The notes beneath the pieces are model-generated. The model was not told the origin of the DNA. It did no database searches and was given only the letters and a program-made list of their open reading frames with translations. The position numbers were made by a program, and so were the translations under genes. A stretch of 64,000 nucleotides of DNA from assembly GCF_001625215.2 (NCBI RefSeq), contig NC_030386.2:22476545-22540544 (forward strand), written 5' to 3'. Numbering within the stretch: the first letter of the stretch is position 1; each line of letters opens with the position of its first letter. Positions 43,855 through 55,827 of the stretch are shown here, piece after piece. The DNA is from Daucus carota subsp. sativus (taxonomy: Eukaryota > Streptophyta > Magnoliopsida > Apiales > Apiaceae).

Positions 43855-44340
43855 CTAGTAAGGCTTTTGCCCAATGTAGTTACCTGGGGGATCATAGCTA
43901 CAAGTAATGAACCACCACACCCCATTGCTACACAAAACCCTAGCACACCCCAGCCTCACCGAGTTCCTCCACACCACCTGAGTATAGTGCCCACACACCT
44001 TCCCGCTGGCACACGTATTCGTCGCGTAATTATAATCAGCCTTCTCAGCCACCCACAAGTTAACCGCAGCCGTACCTGTGAATGAGCCACTGCCTTTAGC
44101 TAGGTTTTCACCATAGGGGCCACCGGAGTGCACAAGACCGCAATCTCCGATCCTCGAGTTGGTGTAGTTCAGTGCATATTGAGCCACTACAGCATCCCAT
44201 ACCATCGGGCCCACACCGACTTGAGAGCGAGCCGTGTTGTGTGCATTCAGAAAGTCTTGGTTTGAGTTTTGAGCATGGGAGTGATGAGAAAGTGTTGCTA
44301 GGGTTAGGAATGTAAGAAGATATAAGTATTTGTTTTCCAT
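43855..44340 (-). CDS. PR1: Pathogenesis-related protein 1 (CAP domain)
   Basis: An intronless gene for 161 residues. Residues 1-23 are a signal peptide (hydrophobic [12 protein letters not shown], cleavage after HSHA), so the protein is secreted to the apoplast. The CAP domain has [50 protein letters not shown] and [18 protein letters not shown]; the six usual cysteines are present. The C-terminus [11 protein letters not shown] fits the CAPE-type peptide cut from PR-1 proteins (P-x-G-N-x5-P-Y). PR-1 proteins bind sterols and serve in defence. The length is normal. A paralogue lies 1.5 kb upstream in the same orientation. Confidence 0.95.
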   Translation of the reverse strand: MENKYLYLLTFLTLATLSHHSHAQNSNQDFLNAHNTARSQVGVGPMVWDAVVAQYALNYTNSRIGDCGLVHSGGPYGENLAKGSGSFTGTAAVNLWVAEKADYNYATNTCASGKVCGHYTQVVWRNSVRLGCARVLCSNGVWWFITCSYDPPGNYIGQKPY

Positions 44341-44375
44341 TTTTTGTTTATGGAAATATGAGATTATTGATGAGG

Positions 44376-44384
44376 TATTTATAA
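44376..44384 (-). promoter_or_regulatory. TATA box of the first PR-1 gene
   Basis: TTATAAATA on the - strand, about 36-45 bases before the ATG, implying a very short leader. Confidence 0.6.
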
Positions 44385-45863
44385 GGGTGAAAAGGGGAGT
44401 TAAGAGTCATTGTGGAAATGCAAGTTGGATTTGGCATGTTAAGAAAAGTGGAAAATAGGGTTACAAGATTAAGTAAACCCTAAAGTCACCATCAGTATGC
44501 AGTCCCCCTTGCACAAATGGGTGCATACATGATAAAGCACGTATAAATTAAGGTTAGCTTTGAGGTGAGGTTATGTAAGTGGTAGCTTTTGATTTAGATT
44601 AATAGCTAAGTAGGATTATGAAATTAGATCATAAGACGTTACAACTTGATTATCAACTTTTCTAAAAGAAGAAACTACTTTCAGCTCAAGTCATGTATAT
44701 ATGTGTGTTGTGTTGTTAAAATACGTGCAAGTAATTAGGGTAATTTAAAATTTGAAGGGCGGTGCATGAAATCTAACTGATAGTATTAGTACTAATCATA
44801 TATGTAACTGCTAGCTAGTCTCTTAATTAGATTGTAATCTGATTTATTTGATTAAGAGTTGCATGTGTTTGGCTGATAGAGGTACAGATGACCTAAATTT
44901 TTTAAGTCGAAATGATTTATTCGTAAATTTATTGGGTCGTTCGGGTGAATTTAAAAAAGCGATTTTTTGTTTAAAATGAGGAAGTGGAGTAGAATTGAGA
45001 AGTAAGTTATGTGCCTGTTTGGCAACGCGAGAAGTATCGTCTGGATGAATTTTAAAAAAGCGACTTCTTGTTTAAAATGAAAACATGGAGTAGAAGTGAG
45101 AAGTTATGTGCCTGCTTGACAACGAGAGAGAAGTGTTGTTTAGGTGAATTTAAAAATGCGACTTCTTATTTAAAATGAAGACGTCATGTAGTAGAAGTGA
45201 TAAGTCGTAATTAATTTAGTTTGTTGTTTGTCGAATTATCCTTAACCCTTTTTTTTGTCATGTCAAATTATCCTTGTAAATATTTTCAATACGAATTTTG
45301 TTAGTGTCACCCTTTTTTATGTTATATAATGAACCATAATTTCCATATAATACCAAGAAAGTCGAAGAATTATCCTGTTTTAACTCTTCACTCGTGTACT
45401 AATTTGAGGTGGCTTTTGGCAAGTGCAAAAATATACAGCGAAAGCGGAGATTATTAGATTGATACCAAAAGGTCATGAGTAACAAAGATATAGACATCAC
45501 AGTTGAAGATTATACTATACATATCAGGTAACGGTTGATTCAATACTACAAGTTGAATAGAGTATCACACATCCATTCTCATATGTACTTTAAAGGTTTA
45601 TAGTAGATTTTGTTCCCACAAGAAAATATATAAATAAGCTATATACGCTGACGAGGAAGTTGCATTTTCTAGGCCACAGCCGATGAGATACAATGCTCGA
45701 AAGGTGACGTGAAAAACACAAGGTTGACTAGTCGAGGCTTCCAAATACTACAAGATAAATTGCTTTTGTATGGAAATGGAATGCTTTTGCAGGGGAGATG
45801 GTTCTACAAATTTGTTGCTTAAGCAAACAAGTTGACTGATCAAGTGGCATTAGAAAAGAACAT
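44385..45863. other. Intergenic between the two PR-1 genes
   Basis: Contains a three-copy tandem repeat (44936-45210). No gene seen; the part before 44900 is probably the promoter of the first PR-1 gene. Confidence 0.5.
44936..45210. repeat. Three-copy tandem repeat, about 90 bp unit
   Basis: The unit (C/T)GTTNGG(G/A)TGAATTTAAAAA, then GCGA(C/T)TTCTT or GCGATTTTTTG, then GTAGAA(G/T)TGAGAAG occurs three times in tandem. It derives from the TCGTTTGGG-type MITE seen at 4.3 kb. Confidence 0.7.
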
Positions 45864-46430
45864 TTACGATATGATTATGGTCAAGATGGTGAGAGATAGC
45901 ACCAAAATCTTCCAAATGGATGCTCTCTTCCCAAGTGTTGAGGAAGATCCAATTACAATAATGTTACCCGGAGGATCATAGCTACAAGTAACGAACCACC
46001 AGAGGCCATTGCTGCACAAAACCCTCGCGCATCCAAGCCGGATCGAGCTCCTCCAGACCACCTGAGTATAGTGCCCACAAACCTGATCCCTGGCACAAGT
46101 GTTTGATGCGTTGTTGTAATAAATCTTTTCATTAATCCACAGCTCAACTGCATCAGTTCCAGTGAATGAACCGGTGCCTTTAGCAAGGTTTTCACCATAC
46201 CGACCATTGGAGTGTATGAGGTTGCAATCTCTGGCCCTCAAATTGGTATAGTTTAATGCATAGGCAGCCACGGTGACGTCCCATGTCATCGGTCCGACGC
46301 CAACTTCAGCACGAGCTTTGTTATGTGCGTCGAGATAGTCCTGCTCTGAGTTTTGGCCCTGAGAGTGATGAAAAAAGTTAGCTAGAATCAGGAAAGCAAG
46401 GAGGAGTAGCGCAAACTTATCGAGACTCAT
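45864..46430 (-). CDS. PR-1-like protein with abnormal hydrophobic C-terminus
   Basis: An intronless gene for 188 residues. Residues 1-25 are a signal peptide (LLLLAFLILANFF, cleavage near SQGQ). The CAP domain is complete: [50 protein letters not shown] and [18 protein letters not shown]. After PPGN the normal last seven residues are replaced by about 31 others, beginning IIVIGSSSTLGKRAS and ending in WKILVLSLTILTIIIS, a hydrophobic stretch. This could be a membrane anchor or, with the small residues GSSS before it, a GPI signal. The CAPE peptide end is lost. The sequence upstream of the change is as well kept as in the other copy. It is probably a functional gene with an altered end, less likely a recent decay. 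Confidence 0.85.
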   Translation of the reverse strand: MSLDKFALLLLAFLILANFFHHSQGQNSEQDYLDAHNKARAEVGVGPMTWDVTVAAYALNYTNLRARDCNLIHSNGRYGENLAKGTGSFTGTDAVELWINEKIYYNNASNTCARDQVCGHYTQVVWRSSIRLGCARVLCSNGLWWFVTCSYDPPGNIIVIGSSSTLGKRASIWKILVLSLTILTIIIS

Positions 46431-46489
46431 GTTAAGATTTTGTATTGAAATTCGAGGTTAGTAGTAATGTAGATGTTTAACAAAGTGGA

Positions 46490-46500
46490 CATATATTTAT
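46490..46500 (-). promoter_or_regulatory. TATA box of the second PR-1 gene
   Basis: ATAAATATATG on the - strand, about 60-70 bases before the ATG. Confidence 0.55.
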
Positions 46501-47217
46501 GGGTTAAATCATAAGCAAACCTCAATGTCGATATCAAATCCCCTATAAATCATCATATACGACATGACTTGCGTGTATATACATACTTGCACAAGACACG
46601 TATGTACAAAACAATATCCTATTAATGTTCTTGTAGTGTTCATAACGTATACTAAAAGGTAATCAATATTATTAATCTGAAATGATTGTACTTTCAGTTG
46701 CTGCAATTAACTATAGATAACTGCAAGTCCTCAAAAAATAATCCCAGGGAAAACCGGTTAATAGAAGACTTTGGGACTAGGTAGCTTTTTGTGAGCTCAA
46801 GATCTCTTACAAGGTGACAAGCCAACACCTGATTACATAAATGACCCAAGGGTTGGGCCAACATTACAAGTTGATTAAAGAAAGGTAAGCAAACGAGGGA
46901 AGGAAAGCAATATAATTCGCAAATGACATTCTTATGCTCATCTATTAAAGAATGTTTGAAAAAATTTTGATGCCTAATTTATACATAGTGATTTTACAAA
47001 TATATGAGAATTGACAGCCTAGTAGTAATTATCTTCCCCTGGTTCCACCTCCACCTAATGACAAGGTCAAAAGAAATAATCTTCAGGAGGAGTAGAGGCC
47101 CCATCTAATTCATTGCTCAGAATTCTCTGATTCCCGGATATGTAGACATGATCAAGATCAACTGATAAAGCAATTTTTCAAAGGAAGAAAATTTTGAGGC
47201 TAAAAAATTGAAGAATA
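46501..47217. other. Intergenic, no gene seen
   Basis: This includes the upstream region of the second PR-1 gene and the 3' flank of the TBL gene. Confidence 0.4.
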
Positions 47218-50200
47218 TCAACTCTTAACTTTGACCCTTTTTAGCTGCGCAATGAAAAGATCATTCCAAACATCCGTTAACCCAGGTAGGCACCAGTGCA
47301 TGCAGTCGTCGTGTTTCTTCCCTCCAGATGTGGATGGATGGGCATCAGCTCTGTATTCACTCATGTGGGTGATGTCCAAAACATGGAAAGTAGAGCTCTT
47401 CAGGGCCTTGTACAGGTGCTGGTTGACCAGGCGTGTCTCCACATTTGTTGCATTATTTTTTAAAGCAAAAAGTTCTTCCACCTGCAAGTGAACAAAAACA
47501 AGATTTAAAAACATGTAGCCAGGTTACAGAATCAAATAACCGACCAAAAACAAAAGCAACAACTAACAAAAAGAAATAAATTTTGATCTAATTTCCAAAC
47601 TAAAACACACCTGTTGAGGCATCAAAGGCTGTAAACGCTGACAAGAACCACCTTGATCCCAATCACCTCCTTCAAAATGTCGAGGGGATTGGGTGCGAAA
47701 AAATAGAACTGTACCGGGTCTGCTTTTTCTTTCCACGAATGATGTCTACATATAAAGAGAAATTTGACAAAATGTCATATTGCTCACATTATGCTACTGG
47801 TTTTTGTCTAAAAGAAAACTGAAGAATTTTTCATAATACCATAGCAACTCAAGCTAAGAAGAGAAAAGAAAAAGCCAATCTAGCTTATTTACAAGACTGA
47901 GATGCCCCAAGACTAGTTAAAAATTTAATTGCATTAGCAATTTTAATCTATTTACAGAGGATTGTAATAAAAATTATAGAAATCCAAATTTATATTCCAG
48001 TATTACTCTGAAGAAAACAGCATATTTGTAAACTTAGGAAACCCCATGTAGCAGCTATTGTAATTTTATGATCAAATATGGGCAGCATTGATGGACCTTT
48101 ATTCAGTTCTTTTCCACTACGGCCTTAACATGCAAATTTCTATGTTTAGAAAAGCTTTGACAATATTTTAGAAGAACTTTCCACGATACATACATAGTTA
48201 TGGAAGTATGACATCCATCATACCATGTGTCTCAGAACCATGTCAAGCCCCACATCAGGAGATACTGGAGGAACCAAAGGCAAACCCTTTTCAAAGAAAA
48301 GCATAGGTGATTTAACAGGGTCGAACTTTGAAGGAGCCCACCACCTACAAAAGCACCCCAAAGTCAAATAATGATATACTGACCTTAATATACAAAGTTA
48401 CTGAGCAATAGTGGCGAGTGCCAAACAAGAAATAGCACAAGGCGGATAATATTTAAAATAGGAATAAAGCTGCTAAATTTTCCATTGCCTCCTCCGCTCG
48501 GGAGTTATGCATCAGATAATACAAAAACAGAATGACAAGGAAGTTCACTTGCAACCTTAGAAATTGGCAGTTGTTTGCTTTGACGGTTCATAAACCAGAT
48601 ATTTTTCAGTAATACTTACGACTAAGTTATGACCCATTGAACATTCAATTAACGCATAAGATGTATGATGTTCAATGCTCATCTTAGTGGTGCTATATCA
48701 GATTCAGGGAAGTGAAATATAATACCAGTGTCCTGTGTTTAAGATGAGAATATCATGGAAAGTTGGTGCTTCTGCCCAAGTTCCATCAGGCACATCAACA
48801 TCAACCCTGTAACCCTCTTTGTATCCAAGAGATTCTAGCTTTCCATTACTGTCGGAGGCTAACCAACTGAGTAATAAACAGATTCACAGAAGATATTAGT
48901 ATAAGATATAAGCCTACTGCGAAATCCATAGGGAAATATATTGATAAAGGAAAGAGAGACAATGTAAGTCAACCCATACCGACCATTTTGAAATCTGCTT
49001 AAGCCTGAATACACTAATGGGTGACGACCAGGCTTGGTCCACCCGAAATAGGATACATAGTAGTAAATAAGATATTCAATAACCATTCATAAAAGCTTTT
49101 AGATTTAGCTTGTAGCGTCCACAAATATTACATAATTTTAGAAGGAATTGCTGAATTTTAGAAAATCTGAACCTTATATTAAGAGATCAAAGCATAACTA
49201 CGAACAAAAAAAAAAGAGGATGACTAAAATCAATTATAATCAGTTAGTAGGAATAAAATTAGTTGGATATATGAAAGTGGAAAAGAAACTACAAAAGTAT
49301 CTCCATACAACAAGGAAAAACACAATGCTTGCTCCATGTGTATAATAAAATGGGACATTAAACTAATAAACGCCTTACGGGGAGGGATGAACAGAACTCT
49401 AGAGCTCTGATTCAAGATTCTTTCAATTAGTCCTGTCAGGGCTACATGCCAAAACATTGGAGTCTTGAGCCATTCCAATATAAAGTATAATGGGTCTGTT
49501 TGAAAATAAATAAATTGCTAGTTGTAGAATATTATATGCACCAGACTTAAAACTTAAACCTAGAATATCAAGCATACAGACATGTCATTTTCTGCCATGT
49601 CCAGTTTATTGGAATTGTATCATTAATAAAAATACTCACAAGCATTTAGCACTTAATATTCTCAGACACACTTTTTACATAATTAAACATGGCTTACCTA
49701 CCGTAACGTGCCAAAAGATTTGTGCGGTGATACGCAATTGTGAGGTTGTATTGAAGAAATGTAAATCCACGGTCAGCTCCAACAGGACGCCACTTGCGTA
49801 CTTCACCAGATACTCTCTTCAAAGTGCAAAAAAGTGAAACAAACATATTCCTGTTCAAGGAGTCGCCAACAAATCCTGCACGCTAAAGATGCATGAGGTC
49901 TACGAGTAGCATTATACATTGTATCAACACGAGTGCAAGGAACTTTATAAAACTTCCTAAACCACAAAGAAAAGTATCAGTCTCACAAGTTAAACCTATA
50001 ATGAAAAGTTGAGTTTGGCACAGACATATATTTGTAGATGGTGGGACTTGCAAGCATAGGATAATAGATGCAGATGTGACTCAATGTATATTTTAAAATT
50101 GAATGTTACCATTCATTATTGATCGCTGATATCTTTTATAAGATTGGGATGAATTGAGCTATCTTGATTGTTCACTTCAGCTGTATTTCACATTACTGAA

Positions 50201-51226
50201 GCCTGGAGGGACTCATAGTATATTCTTGTAAGGATTTTAGCCCGTCAAGCAGTACAAGCAAAAGCAATTTATAATTTATCATAGTACAGTACGGAATAAT
50301 TATCTGAAAATTTCTAGCGCCACATATTGTAAAACTAAAATCAGGAAAGTGATTAGATATTTTAGTCTCCGGAGCTTTCTATTTCCAGGTACGGTAAAAG
50401 TAGGCTCCATTTAGGTGGAATAACGAAATTTGATATAATTTTAAAAAAAAAGTGCCGTAAATATTTGTAAATTGCATTTCATTTACATTCAGACATACAA
50501 AACACAAACTATAGAACTTTATCAAGTTGGGTTATACTTATTCCTACTTCCTATTCATTTATCAGTAAGAAAATGCAATCTCTCCTTACTTTACTCTACC
50601 TTCTTACATCTTTCTTTTCCATCTTAAAATTTTTCACAACATTAAAGGCATTACACCCTAATACATTCACAGAAAGATAATCCAAGGTCAAATCTAATGA
50701 GAGGTATTCACATTATGTGAAACCTAAACTTACTCTTACAAATTTCTAGTCTACTTAGTACCTACATACTAATTATGAATATTCATGACATGTTACAACA
50801 AACTCACATGTGTGTTGCAACATAATTTCCACAAGGTGTCAATTCAATTAGACCACGAGGAATGTGTAAATCTGTAACACAAGATTGCAACTAATAAAAA
50901 CGGTCTATATAATGCCAGTGTAGCTTAGATGCTCACAGAGGATAACAACTAACCTAATCAGATTGCAACAAACACTATAACTTCTAGCTCTGACAATCAC
51001 TTTTTATATTACATCAAATATATATACCAAATAAAACATTTCAAACTTCATTACTTTCTCGCAATCTAAACTGTACACAGAGAGTTGTGCTTAATACAGG
51101 CATAATTAGCTAGCGAACTAGCTACAGATGACCGAATCAAGGCAGCTTGGTATAAAATCAAAGGCAGCACTTTTACAAATCACTAAAAGTAGGCTAAATT
51201 AGTTTGTACCTGAACAAAAAAATCAC

Positions 51227-51263
<37 letters not shown>

Positions 51264-51675
51264 CTATATTAGTGTTTCTGTATAACCTGAGAAATGCTAC
51301 GGGATCAAACTGAGGGAGATCACATTCATTAGGTTTCCACCGCCACTTAATTATCTCAAACGCATTCGATTTATTGCTCGCAATGCAATTCCATCCTTTA
51401 AATATCTCTTTACATGTACTATCATATCTCGGAGGAGATCTGACCGTCGGATCGTAGATCCACTTTCCCTCGGAGTAATTACACGGCGTTCGATTATCGG
51501 AGAGAGAGTGAAAAGTAGGGGAGAGAGAAGGCGATTTGAAGAGAGAGAAAGCGAGATAGAGAGAGGCGGTGCAGAGGAGAGAGAGTAAGAGAATGGAGGT
51601 GCGAGATGAGGAGTGTGTGGCGCCGGTGGAGAGAGAATAGGTACGCTTTGTGTGATGGTCTCGCACGCCGGCCAT
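47218..51675 (-). CDS. Trichome birefringence-like (TBL) O-acetyltransferase, six exons
   Basis: Exons by splice site and frame: 51675-51264, 49875-49698, 48866-48726, 48344-48224, 47745-47611 and 47481-47218, giving 416 residues. Residues 28-46 are a membrane anchor, as in Golgi type II proteins. The TBL domain starts with [12 protein letters not shown] and continues with [11 protein letters not shown] and [12 protein letters not shown]. The catalytic GDS ([10 protein letters not shown], residues 141-143) lies at the exon 1-2 join region, and the D-C-M-H-W motif gives D388 and H391. TBL proteins add acetyl groups to wall polysaccharides; the substrate here cannot be told. It looks most like TBL12/TBL13 from memory. 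All introns are GT-AG. Intron 1 is 1388 bases. Confidence 0.92.
51234..51260. repeat. GA/CT microsatellite beside a splice donor
   Basis: A pure (GA)n run of about 27 bases. On the gene strand it begins two or three bases after the GT of the TBL intron 1 donor (ATATAG|GTACTCTCTCT). Confidence 0.9.
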
Positions 51676-51995
51676 GCCGCTTATTTTTAGCTCAGATGCA
51701 TTTTGCCGGTTGATTTATGTAACTGTGAGTAAAGAAGGGTAGTAGTTTCCTTTTTCAGAGATACTCGGCGGACGTCCTAAGTCCTTCTTTAACGTAAAAA
51801 AGTGAAGTAAGAAATTTGTGTTTTGGAAAGAGGTGGAAGTCATAAAATAAAAGTTGATACTTCTAGCTTTTTTTAAGAATTTTTTTATTTTTTACACAAA
51901 TCATACGAATAAGTGCTTTTAACTTGGCTTTACAAGCTGTCGCCAAATACCACCTCAATATAATATACGGTGCATAAGTAATTGCCTTGAAAATC
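51676..51995. other. TBL upstream region with MITE remnant
   Basis: Upstream DNA of the TBL gene, then at 51813-51957 a remnant of the family seen at 4271-4515, ending GCCAAATACCACCTC. Confidence 0.45.
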
Positions 51996-52543
51996 GGGTG
52001 AAAGTCCATTTTAACGTAATTTCAAATATGATTGACCAAAATAACTGATTTCGGAAAAGGGAACGAAAATAACCACTGATATTCGCATGTTCAGGATGCG
52101 TATCTCCTATACGCATCTCAGTGATGCGCCTGTAATGCAAATTCTTCCAAAACTGTAATATACATACGCATGGTCATAATGTGTGTCGGTATACGCATCG
52201 TCATAATGCGTGTCCATGTACAGTATAACGTCTTCGCCACTATAGCTTTCATCCCATATTACCCCATACTCTTTCTTCATTAATCATCTTGTAAGCATTA
52301 TTACTCCATCAACCTCTAACTCAACCCTGTCAACTTTCAATCTCCCGCCCACACACAGTCGCCAAAAACCCAACCTCATCGCCACAAATCAGTTCAACGA
52401 TACAAGCAAAAATTTCGACAAATACACACAACCTCCGTACTATCAGTGTATCCTTCAGCCCTCCAACCACCGCAGCCCAATCCCTACATGGCTTGCGTAG
52501 ATATATGAGGTTGAATAAGATAGATAATTAAAAAGTGTCTTTA

Positions 52544-53137
52544 CTACAATTCCCATTTTATGTGACCTCATTTCCTTTTTGGGACGTCCCAAAAAGAATG
52601 AACCTAGAATACTTACTATTTTTGAACACTACTTTTCACTATTACACCCACTAACTCTATACTCCCTCCTTCCCATTTTAATAGTCCACTTTGTTAAGAA
52701 AAAATTTCCCATATTATTTGTCCATCTTCTTTGTCCAATACAAATTTATACAAGTTTCAATGTTAGCATTTGTTATTCCATACAATTTTCATGATTTACA
52801 ATGTAAATTAAGTTGACTTTCAACAAAAATGAACGAAAACTTAGTACTATTTTTGTATAATCTATGCATGACAATGGTAACAACATATCACATTTAATAT
52901 TTCTTAATATGTGTGATTTGAACAAAGTGGACAATTAAAATGGGAAGGAGGGAGTATTTTATACTCTTTTATTATTAAATAAACACTATTACACCCACTA
53001 CTTTTCTCCATCATCTCAAATCTATTATTAAATATTGATAGGTCCCATCACTTTACCCACTTTTCAACTACATTTACTACCTTTTTCTTAATCTCCGTGA
53101 AAATCAAACCCATTCACATAAAATGGGACGGAGGTAG
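52544..53137. mobile_element. Outer Stowaway-type MITE, interrupted
   Basis: Left CTACAATTCCCATTTTATGTGA and right TCACATAAAATGGGACGGAGGTAG are inverted ends beside TA. The interior (TTTTTGGGACGTCCC, ACACCCACTA) matches 35836-36147. It is split by the element at 52662-52954; without it the outer element is about 300 bp. Confidence 0.85.
52662..52954. mobile_element. Inner Stowaway-type MITE, nested
   Basis: CTCCCTCCTTCCCATTTTAA and TTAAAATGGGAAGGAGGGAG are perfect inverted ends with TA on each side. 293 bp, inserted into the AT-rich middle of the outer element, so it is the younger insertion. Confidence 0.93.
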
Positions 53138-53345
53138 TATATAATAGTGCAGGGGAGGAAGATGAATAAGTCATTTAATTTATTAGACAAAGTCACAAAG
53201 CTGGATAATCTACTTAACTCTCGTATGCGCATTGAGAATATGCGAGGGTTAATGGGTAAAAAGGACGTCCTTACCGATTCTCGGTATTTGGGACATGTAG
53301 TACTGAGATTTTAGTCATTTAGGTCATTTTCTCTTGAAAATCGGG

Positions 53346-54140
53346 GAGTAATTGATTTTGAAAAATAATTTATTTGTTCAGCCTTCTACGATAAACAAAT
53401 CCTGAAAATATTTAAGTTGTTAAAGTGATTTTTTACTTAAACTAAAGAAATGGATTAGAAGTGAGAAGTAGAGGTGAAATTTTAAGTTGTTAAATTGTTT
53501 GGTAACTTAAACTTATAACCTTTTTGTAATGTTTGAATTGTTTGACTTATAAGTGCAGTGTTTGCTATTGTAATATTTTTTTTTAAAGCTTTTTTTATAG
53601 TTAATAGATAAAACTTCGGTAACAAATTAAATTATAAAATAATTCAAATATATTTTAAAAGTAATTATACTTGATACAAAATAATTAAACTTGGACACAA
53701 AATAACTGAAATACAATATAATAAATTTTGATTTTTTTTTTTAAAATTTTTTTATTGATGATATATACCAAGTTAAAATAAATTGAAAAGTATTCTTTTT
53801 TCCATTTATTTCAAAATTAAAAATACTATAGTGAGACCGGAGACGGGGAAGAAGACAAAAGGTCAGCCTTCACAGAAAGAGTGGGGACTGTCGAGTTGTT
53901 CTGTTTACGAAACGAGAGTAAGAAGCATAGAAAGGAAGTAAGGAAATTGGAGCTTCCCACTTCCAGCTTTGGAATCCAGAAAAAAGCGCTCCAGCTTTCT
54001 TGTCCAAACAAGTCTCGGACTTCTAAAGGGTGCTTCTTCTTAAAAGAAGTCATTACTTCTTCAATCCAAACACTCATATTGATTGGGATGAGTGATAAAA
54101 TATGTTTAAGTTTATTTAAGAGATTTGATATACACTTTAC
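53346..54140. other. Intergenic, degraded repeats
   Basis: 53400-53560 resembles the MITE family seen at 4.3 kb. 53826-54080 is a GC-richer patch with overlapping open frames on both strands and no recognisable protein. Confidence 0.35.
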
Positions 54141-54335
54141 ATGAGTTCTGATTGTAACATGTTAATTGATGATATTATTGTTGAGATTTATTCCACTCTA
54201 AAAAGTATGGCAAGGAGTCCTGGACCAGATGATTTTATCTTGGAATTTTTATCTCTAAGTGGAAATTTATGGGTCTTGAATCTTGATTTCATTATGCAAT
54301 TTTGTAGTTCTTCTCAAATCTCCATGTGTTCGTGA
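54141..54335 (+). mobile_element. LINE-type reverse transcriptase fragment
   Basis: An open stretch with EIYSTLKSMARSPGPDDFILEF, matching in pattern the start of non-LTR reverse transcriptases of plants (L-K-x-x-K-S/A-P-G-P-D-G-F). It ends after about 60 residues. A dead fragment. Confidence 0.55.
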
Positions 54336-54389
54336 TGATAAATTCCATTGTCCTCGCACTTGTTTCTCTCATTCATACAGCTTATGATG

Positions 54390-55050
54390 GGAACTTACAA
54401 AACAATACGGGAGGGGGGTTTGACCCCGCGGCGCCTCCGGCGTGAAAGTAAGTACAGGCGTCAGGATAGGGAGATAGAAAATAAGCTATCTATGTGTTGG
54501 AAGGGTGAATGTATGGGAATATAGCTGCTGTATCAATGCTTGAGTGTTTAGCTTTTTAGTGAGTGCGGGTGTGTCTAAAAAATTAGTGTGTGAAGAGAGT
54601 AACCCTTAAACCTCTCTTCCTTGGTCTATTTATAGGCGAAGGATTAGCGTTTAAGGGAATGTACCTTAAATCCTGATCATACAACTGTAGGAATTGGATC
54701 CCTTACGCGTGTCCAGGTGTCAACGGGAGAATAGTGTTTTGGAATGTTCCTGAACTTGTCTCTATTGTCCAGTAATTGGCCGTTGCATTATGTCTTTATC
54801 ATGTCAGTCTGTGGCTTGCGCAGCAAGTATCGTTTTTGGACTTTATAGGCTTCGTTAGGATATGAATCCGGATTGATCGTCTTGTGTCCGGGTTCACCCC
54901 CGGATTAGGCTTCTTAGCAAAGTTAGTGAATGCTTACCCGGGTTGGGCTCCTTTTGTCACGCTCTGTGGGTTGGCATATCTTAGTTTTCATCAGCTCGGG
55001 TTCCGACCTTTTGTCGGGGTTGCTTTTTAATCCGGCAGGATTTTACTTGG
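54390..55050. mobile_element. Possible LTR remnant
   Basis: GC-richer sequence with a TATA-like TATTTATAG (54628-54636), many short direct repeats and no open frame, resembling an isolated LTR. Ends are not defined. Low confidence. Confidence 0.3.
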
Positions 55051-55140
55051 ATTGAGTTATACCTATGAGACACTAAATTCCTTATTATTCCTTAATCAAT
55101 ATCTCGACAATTTGAGGCTCTATTTGCCCATTGCTATATC

Positions 55141-55827
55141 CAGTGGCGGATATATATGGGCCCGCACAGAGCTTGAGTCCACCTCAGAGTCCATAACAAT
55201 TTCAATTTTTCTTATAAAATTTGTGTATTTTATAAATGAGTCCACCATAATTATTTTAAATCCGTTCATTTTTATTGCAAGATCAGCCTATTAACTAAAT
55301 AATCTACTATATTATAGTAGATTAAAAGAAAAGTTTTTCTACTCTTAGAACATTCACAGCCGGCCCCCAATCCCCAACCCCAAAAACTTACTAAAAATAG
55401 TAACCCCTCAAAAATTTTTACAAACTTTTAAAAATTTCTTCCATCCCATTCCTCATATTCAATCCCTATTCCCCATAAGAGTATAAGATAACACATGAAA
55501 TTAATAAAACAATAATGAAATGATAATAAAATGGAAGATGAATAGTGTATGAGGGATGAATAGTGTAACCCCAAATATGGGGATTTATTTCTAATCCCCA
55601 AAACCAAACTCTATTTTGGGATTCCGGATGTAGAGTACATTTTGGCAAAAGTTAGTAGATTTCTTTAAATTATGAGATTGGGGTTGGCTTTGGGGAATGG
55701 GATGAGAATGCTCTTACTCGAGTTCAATACTCCGGTGTTTACCTTCCTTCCGCAAGATTGAACTTTAGTAAAAAAAAATTAACAGTAATGAATCCCCTTC
55801 CAATTTAAAATTCTTGATTCGCCACCG
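55141..55827. mobile_element. hAT-type MITE with nested element
   Basis: Starts CAGTGGCGGATATATA and ends TTGATTCGCCACCG, inverted termini of the common plant CAGTGGCGGA type. Flanks GCTATATC (55133-55140) and GCCATATC (55828-55835) agree in 7 of 8 bases. A second element (about 55337-55716) lies inside it. Confidence 0.75.
55337..55716. mobile_element. Nested MITE with AGA(A/G)CATTC ends
   Basis: Left TTAGAACATTCACAGCC and right GGGATGAGAATGCTCTTA, then CCCCAATCCCCAA against TTGGCTTTGGGGAA inside, form inverted ends. 380 bp, non-coding, inside the hAT-type element. Confidence 0.65.

Larger units (their letters stand above)
51996..53332. mobile_element. Composite element, flanked by 13 bp direct repeat
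   Basis: CTTGAAAATCGGG occurs at 51986-51998 and 53333-53345. The inner right edge (TCATTTAGGTCATTTTCT) resembles termini of plant Mutator-like elements. The interior left part carries GCGCAT/ATGCG motifs (ATGCGTATCTCC, ATACGCATCTCAGTGATGCGC) like 37190-37690. Two nested Stowaway elements account for about 600 bases. No transposase frame is seen. Confidence 0.5.

Noticed and set aside
53826..54144. Facing open frames of 83 and 87 residues
   Set aside because: No domain; the region lies in degraded repeats and one frame is just the antisense of the other.
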